DNA of 64,000 nucleotides from NCBI GenBank assembly GCA_963556495.2, contig OY747702.1, positions 10,799,193 to 10,863,192 on the forward strand. The letters run 5' to 3'. The stretch comes from Valencia hispanica. Lineage: Eukaryota; Chordata; Actinopteri; Cyprinodontiformes; Valenciidae. Numbering within the stretch: the stretch's first letter is position 1; every line of letters begins with the position of its first letter. The translations under genes and the position numbers were made by a program. The notes beneath the pieces were generated by a model that was given only the letters and a program-made list of their open reading frames with translations, was not told the DNA's origin and made no database searches. Shown here in pieces: positions 57,985-64,000 of the stretch.

Positions 57985-58012
57985 GATATGTTATTTGAGA
58001 TCAATTTAATAC

Positions 58013-58363
58013 ATGTTTTACTCACAAAATACACATGACAAAAAGTCCATATTTTTAAATCTACTGAGGGAGACACAAGGGGGGAGTCAACAATGCTTGA
58101 AAAAAATAAGGCATGCATGGAAAAGAACTTTAGCTCTAAATTTTTGGCAGAAAAATGTTCATAATAGACTCCATATTATCAAGCGGAACCTATTCGTTCA
58201 AATTGATCTTCCCATTGTTTATTGCTGTGAAATTAGGGCATTCATAAGAAGAAAAGGGGGTAAGGTTTCAAAATGGACACGTGGCGGCATAGAACATCCG
58301 ATGCAACCAGACTCAACATCATGTGGAGTTTTTGCTTTGAAGGTACTAATAATTCCTTTATAA
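58013..58363 (+). pseudogene. Ulp1/C48-type cysteine protease fragment of a transposon
   Basis: Residues 95-110 read HPMQPDSTSCGVFALK, the oxyanion Gln (98) and catalytic Cys (104) block of Ulp1/SENP-family (C48) peptidases, with the usual Gln-to-Cys spacing of six. Residues 73-88 (EIRAFIRRKGGKVSKW) fit the segment preceding it in transposon-borne copies. The catalytic His and Asp blocks are not evident upstream. A GT donor follows directly after LK (AAG|GTACTAAT), and a frame at 58460-58540 with VCREIAEKGD may be the next exon, though it contains stops. Such domains occur in several fish DNA-transposon proteins. The family is not assigned. Confidence 0.5.
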
Positions 58364-59610
58364 GTATATCACCATACTTGTAACAACAGGTCCAGTGAAT
58401 AACTACACAGTAAATCAAAATGTTTAAAAGTAGTTTTTGTTACTTCCACGTATATGTGCAAAGGTCTGGCTGATTTGTAAACAAGCTTTACTATCAGTTT
58501 GCAGAGAAATTGCTGAAAAAGGAGACTGCAAATATTCCTGGTACAAAGGAAACAGTCAACATAAGGTTGGGGGGGGGGACTTGAGACCGATTGTAACTGA
58601 AGTAAAAATATATTTGTACATTAAAGTAATTCTTTACATAAAAAATATTTTATTGTAATAATGTGAACTTTACTGTTTGTTTTACACCCAATTTTTTTAA
58701 ATGTATTTTCTTTGTAGATTTAGAGCAACAGGTGCTTTAGGTGGTTCCACCTGTTGTGTGTGGGAAGCCCACCATTGGAGAAAAACTCATTTAGCGTTGC
58801 CTGTGGCTCACCATAACCAGCAAAACTAAAAAGAAATATTTGTATGACTGAAGCAGTTAAATGGAAAAGTGAAGATTTGTAGAGTAGTATTAGTATGTTC
58901 ACAGTAGCAATACGTTTTGTAGTATGCAGTAAAATATTTTGATTTCCAAAGTCCAGCTATATTCAAAAACATAGATCTTGTAAAGTTTTGCTAATCTGTG
59001 ACGTGTGGAATGTAACATTGTATTTTTTATTTTATCCAAGTTTGGACATGTGAATTTGTATATTTGTCTTCAGAGGTCAAATAAAGCCCACATTTCTGTA
59101 CTTTCTAAAGAAGTTATGCGTCATGGCCTGTCTGTTTGAGCGCGCATGTTCTTCCTATAAAACATAGGATCGCACTATGTGCTACCATTTCCCCCCATCA
59201 ATCAAACTATAGATTGTTTCAAAATAGGCCATGTATGCCACCCTAAATATAGTGAAAACAGATATTGCCAAAGTAATGCAAAGAACCTCGTAGAATCTGT
59301 ACACCTCATAAAACTTCTTGAAAGTTCAAAATCTGTCATATTTACTACAGTCAATGTCACTACCCGACATCAGAGTGAATCACTCATTAGATAAGAACCA
59401 TTTAGTCATGTAAATTTGAAGATTTAATTTTAATTTGCCAATGATTTATAGCTGGGGGATACAAATCCTGGCAGGCATAATTATACATTCCATATTCTGA
59501 CAGGTAAATGAATAAAAATACAGCACTGAAAAAAATCTTAAATTAAAATAAAAGTATTGCTCTGCTATAAAAGCTGTGCTTAGTTTTTGACATGATTAGG
59601 TTTTAATGAC
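58364..59610. other. Unassigned, left part possibly the same transposon
   Basis: Contains a G9 run near 58570 and AT-rich sequence. No further domain recognised, and the right boundary of the transposon is unknown. Confidence 0.3.
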
Positions 59611-59611
59611 T

Positions 59612-60196
59612 CTAAGGTCGGCAACAACTCCAGACAAACAGTTTTTGCTTTTTCTTTAAGTGCTTTATTGAGAAGTGGAAAGTCAGAAGTGAACTGGAGG
59701 GTCGTCTTGGGAGGAACCAGGAAGTGGAAAAGCCGGACTGGGGGAGGCAACAGGTAAGTCGGTTAATATGAATCCAAATGACTTCTGTAAAATCTGAATA
59801 ATGTTCTGAGGAGGATCTTACTTGGAATCCAGGGTTTAGAGGTGGTAAGTGGGAAACTGTGTGCTGAGGCTGGCCAGAGGTGGGTGTGTGATGATAGATT
59901 TTCCGTATGTCTCTGCTGGAGGAATGGCTGAGGATGCCCAGAGGATTTCCGGAAGCGATGATGATGATGAAGGTAAGTTTTCTTATTTTGCAGGTGAAGG
60001 TGGTTCTGGGCGGACAGGCGAGCTGCTTGGAGATGACGATGATGTTGAGTATTATGGAGTGGGGAGCGGTGTGGAGGCTGACCAGGCTGGAACCAGAACT
60101 GATGAATTGAATCTCTTGGAAGGTTTCAGAGTGAGGTTGTTTGAGTCCCAGGAATACAGTGGCCAGGAAGTGCAAAATAAAATTACATTAACCTGA
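59612..60196. other. Region with overlapping long frames, unrecognised
   Basis: A 187-codon minus frame (59612-60175) and a 115-codon plus frame (59849-60196) overlap. The plus frame is acidic (SGSDDDDEG, GDDDDVEYYG) because of GATGAT runs. GTAAGT and TTTTGCAG in the middle could be a donor and an acceptor. The wording (GGGAGGAACCAGGAAGTGG, GGCTGACCAGGCTGGAACC) resembles untranslated regions of fish LTR elements. No domain supports either frame. Confidence 0.25.
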
Positions 60197-60199
60197 AAC

Positions 60200-60545
60200 A
60201 CTTCTACATTTTACCAAAACACTTTTACAAGTTTCCCGAAACACTTTTACAAAGACATGACCCTGAAATGATACTGCAGGGAACGGAATCAGTTCCCAAC
60301 CGCTATTAAAGCAGAAGAAGAAGAAGAAGAAAGAAAGAAGTTAACGCAGAATCGATCACCACAAAATGTCCCTAAAACTTGAAAATATTTTCCGCAAAAC
60401 GGGCAAAACATCTCTGCAGATTGAGCTGCTGGCAGGATCGATTCAATTTATTGTTACCACTTTGGTCTTGTCCTGACTCTAACCTCATCCCTGCAGTATC
60501 ACTTCCAGGTCATGTCTTTGTAAAAGTGTTTCAGGAAACTTGTAG
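60200..60545. repeat. Inverted repeat at the head of the TTGTAAAAGTG array
   Basis: Left arm (about 60200-60281) is array-like sequence in reverse (ACACTTTTACAAGTTTCCCG, AAAGACATGACC, ATACTGCAGGG). The right arm (about 60489-60545) matches it in reverse complement. The centre is at about 60385, and the spacer of about 207 bp holds a (GAA)n run (60312-60340). Confidence 0.8.
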
Positions 60546-63500
60546 AAGTGTTTCGGGAAACTTGTAAAAGTGTTGTTTTTTTTTTACTTGTAAAAGTGTT
60601 TTGGTAAACTTGTAAAATTGTTTTGTTAAAGTTGTAAAAGTGTTTTGTTAAATTTGTAAAACTGTTTTTTTTTTTACTTGTAAAAGTGTTTCGGGAAACT
60701 TGTAGAAGTGTTTTAAATTTGTAAAAGTGTTTTTTTTACTTGTAAAAGTGTTTTGTAAAATTTGTAAAAGTGTTTTGTTGAATTTGTAAAAGTGTTTTGT
60801 TAATCTTGTAAGTGTTTTTTTTCTACTTGTAAAAGTGTTTTTTTTTACTTGTAAAAGTGTTTTGTTCAATTTGTAAAAGTGTTTTGTTTAATTTGTAAAA
60901 GTGTTTTGTTAAATTTGTAAAAGTGTTTTGTTAAATTTGTAAAAGTGTTTTGTTAAACTGGCAAAAGTGTTTTGTTAAATTTGTAAAAGTGTTTTGTTAA
61001 ACTGGCAAAAGTATTTTGGTAAACTTGTAAAAGTGTTTTGTTAAATTTGTAAGAGTGTTTTTTTTACTTGTAAAAGTGTTTTGTTAAATTTGTAAAAGTG
61101 TTTTGTTAAATTTGTAAAAGTGTTTATTTTTACTTGTAAAAGTGTTTTGTTAAATTTGTAAAAGTGTTTTTTTTACTTGTAAAAGTGTTTTGGTAAATTT
61201 GTAAAAGTGTTTATTTTTACTTGTAAAAGTGTTTTGTTAAATTTGTAAAAGTGTTTTATTCACTTGTAAAAGTGTTTTGTTTAACTTGTAAAAGTGTTTT
61301 GTTAAATTTGTAAAAGTGTTTTGTTTAACTTGTAAAAGTGTTTTGGTAAAAAAAAAACACTTGTAGAAGTGTTTTAGTAAACTTGTAAAAGTGTTTTGTT
61401 AAATTTGTAAAAGTGTTTTGTTTAACTTGTAAAAGTGTTTTGTTAAATTTGTAAAAGTGTTTTGTTTAACTTGTAAAAGTGTTTTGGTAAAAAAAAAACA
61501 CTTGTAGAAGTGTTTTAGTAAACTTGTAAAAGTGTTTTTTTTTTACTTGTAAAAGTGTTTTTTTTTTACTTGTAAAAGTGTTTTTGTTAAATTTGTAAAA
61601 GTGTTTTGTTTAACTTGTAAAAGTGTTTTTGTTACATTTGTAAAAGTGTTTTGTTAAACTTGTAAAAGTGTTTTTTTTTACTTGTAAAAGTGTTTTGGTA
61701 AACTTGTAAAATTGTTTTGTTAAAGTTGTAAAAGTGTTTTGTTAAATTTGTAAAACTGTTTTTTTTTTTACTTGTAAAAGTGTTTCGGGAAACTTGTAGA
61801 AGTGTTTTAAATTTGTAAAAGTGTTTTGTTTAACTTGTAAAAGTGTTTTGTTAAATTTGTAAAAGTGTTTTGTTAAACTTGTAAAAGTGTTTTTTTTTTA
61901 ACTTGTAAAAGTGTTTTTTTTTTACTTGTAAAAGTGTTTTTTTTTTACTTGTAAAAGTGTTTTTGTTAAATTTGTAAAAGTGTTTTGTTTAATTTGTAAA
62001 AGTGTTTTGTTAAATTTGTAAAAGTGTTTTGTTAAATTTGTAAAAGTGTTTTGTTAAACTGGCAAAAGTGTTTTGTTAAATTTGTAAAAGTGTTTTGTTA
62101 AACTGGCAAAAGTATTTTGGTAAACTTGTAAAAGTGTTTTGTTAAATTTGTAAGAGTGTTTTTTTTACTTGTAAAAGTGTTTTGTTAAATTTGTAAAAGT
62201 GTTTTGTTAAATTTGTAAAAGTGTTTATTTTTACTTGTAAAAGTGTTTTGTTAAATTTGTAAAAGTGTTTTTTTTACTTGTAAAAGTGTTTTGGTAAATT
62301 TGTAAAAGTGTTTATTTTTACTTGTAAAAGTGTTTTGTTAAATTTGTAAAAGTGTTTTATTCACTTGTAAAAGTGTTTTGTTTAACTTGTAAAAGTGTTT
62401 TGTTAAATTTGTAAAAGTGTTTTGTTTAACTTGTAAAAGTGTTTTGTTAAATTTGTAAAAGTGTTTTGTTTAACTTGTAAAAGTGTTTTGGTAAAAAAAA
62501 AACACTTGTAGAAGTGTTTTAGTAAACTTGTAAAAGTGTTTTGTTAAATTTGTAAAAGTGTTTTTTTTACTTGTAAAAGTGTTTTGGTAAATTTGTAAAA
62601 GTGTTTATTTTTACTTGTAAAAGTGTTTTGTTAAATTTGTAAAAGTGTTTTATTCACTTGTAAAAGTGTTTTGTTTAACTTGTAAAAGTGTTTTGTTAAA
62701 TTTGTAAAAGTGTTTTGTTTAACTTGTAAAAGTGTTTTGGTAAAAAAAAAACACTTGTAGAAGTGTTTTAGTAAACTTGTAAAAGTGTTTTGTTAAATTT
62801 GTAAAAGTGTTTTGTTTAACTTGTAAAAGTGTTTTGTTAAATTTGTAAAAGTGTTTTGTTAAACTTGTAAAAGTGTTTTTTTTTTTACTTGTAAAAGTGT
62901 TTTTTTTTTACTTGTAAAAGTGTTTTTTTTTTACTTGTAAAAGTGTTTTTGTTAAATTTGTAAAAGTGTTTTGTTTAACTTGTAAAAGTGTTTTTGTTAC
63001 ATTTGTAAAAGTGTTTTGTTAAACTTGTAAAAGTGTTTTTTTTTACTTGTAAAAGTGTTTCGGGAAACTTATAGAAGTGTTTTGGGAAACTTGGAAAATT
63101 GTTTTGTTAATCTTGTGGGGTTTTTTTTTTACTTGTAAAAGTGTTTTTTTTTTTTTTACTTGTAAAAGTGTTTCGGGAAACTTATAGAAGTGTTTTGTTA
63201 AATTTGTAAAAGTATTTTTCTTTTACTTGTATAAGTGTTTTGTAAAATTTGTAAAAGTGTTTTGTTTAATTTGTAAGTGTTTTGTTAAACTTGTAAAAGT
63301 GTTTTGTTAATCTTGTAAGTGTTTTTTTTTTCTACTTGTAAAAGTGTTTTTTTTTACTTGTAAAAGTGTTTTGTTCAATTTGTAAAAGTGTTTTTTCAAT
63401 TTGTAAAAGTGTTTTGTTAAATTTGTAAAAGTTTTTTGTTAAATTTGTAAAAGTGTTTTGTTAAACTTGCAAAAGTGTTTTGTTAAACTTGTAAAAGTGT

Positions 63501-64000
63501 TTTGTTAAATTTGTAAAAGTGTTTTGTTAAATTTGTAAAAGTGTTTTTTTTACTTGTAAAATTGTTTTGTTAAATTTGTAAAAGTGTTTTTTTTACTTGT
63601 AAAAGTGTTTTGGTAAACTTGTAAAAGTGTTTTGGTAAACTTGTAAAAGTGTTTTTTTAAACTTGTAAAAGTGTTTTGTTAAATTTGTAAAAGTGTTTTG
63701 TTAAATTTGTAAAAGTGTTTTTTTACTTGTAAAAGTGTTTTGTTAAATTTGTAAAAGTGGTTTTTTTACTTGTAAAAGTGTTTTGGTAAACTTGTAAAAG
63801 TGTTTTGGTAAACTTGTAAAAGTGTTTTGTTAAATTTGTAAAAGTGTTTTGGTAAACTTGTAAAAGTGTTTTGTTAAATTTGTAAAAGTGTTTTGTTAAA
63901 TTTGTAAAAGTGTTTTTTTACTTGTAAAAGTGTTTTGTTAAATTTGTAAAAGTGTTTTTTTTACTTGTAAAAGTGTTTTGGTAAACTTGTAAAAGTGTTT
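60509..64000. repeat. TTGTAAAAGTGTTTT minisatellite, at least 3.5 kb
   Basis: Units of about 20-24 bp with core TTGTAAAAGTGTTTT separated by GTTAAA, GGTAAAC, T-runs or CGGGAAAC. Higher-order copies are visible: ACTGGCAAAAGTATTTTGGT occurs at 61001 and 62102, and a distinctive GGTAAAAAAAAAACAC variant at 61341, 61482, 62486 and 62735. The array continues past the window edge. No genes; the small minus frame at 60648-60869 is a by-product. Confidence 0.97.

Noticed and set aside
60648..60869. Lys/Thr/Leu-rich 73-codon frame
   Set aside because: Reads the TTGTAAAAGTG minisatellite.

Overview
The window looks like ray-finned (teleost) fish DNA. The evidence is the repeat content: L2-type LINE 3' ends, several independent Tc1/mariner remnants, PIF/Harbinger elements with Myb-like genes, hAT and TTAA-flanked MITEs, tRNA-derived fish-type SINEs ending in (ATGG)n, solo LTRs and a (CCCTAA)n telomere-type tract. 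No exon of a recognisable host gene was found on either strand. The window therefore reads as intergenic sequence or the inside of a very large intron. Almost every long open frame is either a transposon relic or the by-product of a tandem repeat whose period is a multiple of three.

Layout. 1-5205: an unusual minisatellite field built on the palindromic hexamer ACTAGT, usually in pairs three bases apart. Its first part (1-2990) is a 30-bp array split by a young L2 LINE (about 137-1568), and it reverses strand at about 1849. Its second part (3461-5205) keeps the hexamer while the spacers have drifted, and contains a long inverted repeat centred at about 4157. 5206-18300: transposon relics (SINE and L2 pieces, a Tc1 3' half, a solo LTR, a probable second LTR, a hairpin MITE) separated by unassigned DNA. 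18540-23250: a TTAA-type MITE, a solo LTR with a CATGG duplication, and a Tc1 gene broken by two insertions. One of those insertions is a 318-bp perfect copy of sequence 3.7 kb upstream. 23-32 kb: mostly unassigned sequence with old transposon pieces, a SINE and a possible conserved noncoding block.

32.4-36.5 kb: two further Tc1 relics, one carrying a nested MITE and a nested LINE tail. 39.2-41.75 kb: a LINE interrupted by a 2.0-kb hAT element that itself carries a small MITE. 42.8-51.5 kb: two TTAA-flanked MITEs, a diverged second copy of a 26.2-kb noncoding block, a telomere-type tract beside a Harbinger-like element, and an AAAT-rich array that also changes strand. 53.5-56.6 kb: a 3.16-kb Harbinger element carrying only its Myb/SANT-like gene, now broken, and no transposase that I could recognise. 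57.3-60.2 kb: a solo LTR with a GATAT duplication, a fragment with a Ulp1/C48 protease active-site motif, and an unassigned repeat. 60.2-64.0 kb: a large minisatellite with core TTGTAAAAGTGTTTT that starts with an inverted copy of itself and runs off the window.

The most distinctive signal is the repeat architecture. Three unrelated tandem arrays each switch strand, and one of them keeps a short palindrome while its spacers are replaced. No operon-like or pathway-like cooperation between genes can be claimed here. The relationships are nesting order, target-site duplications and repeat structure.
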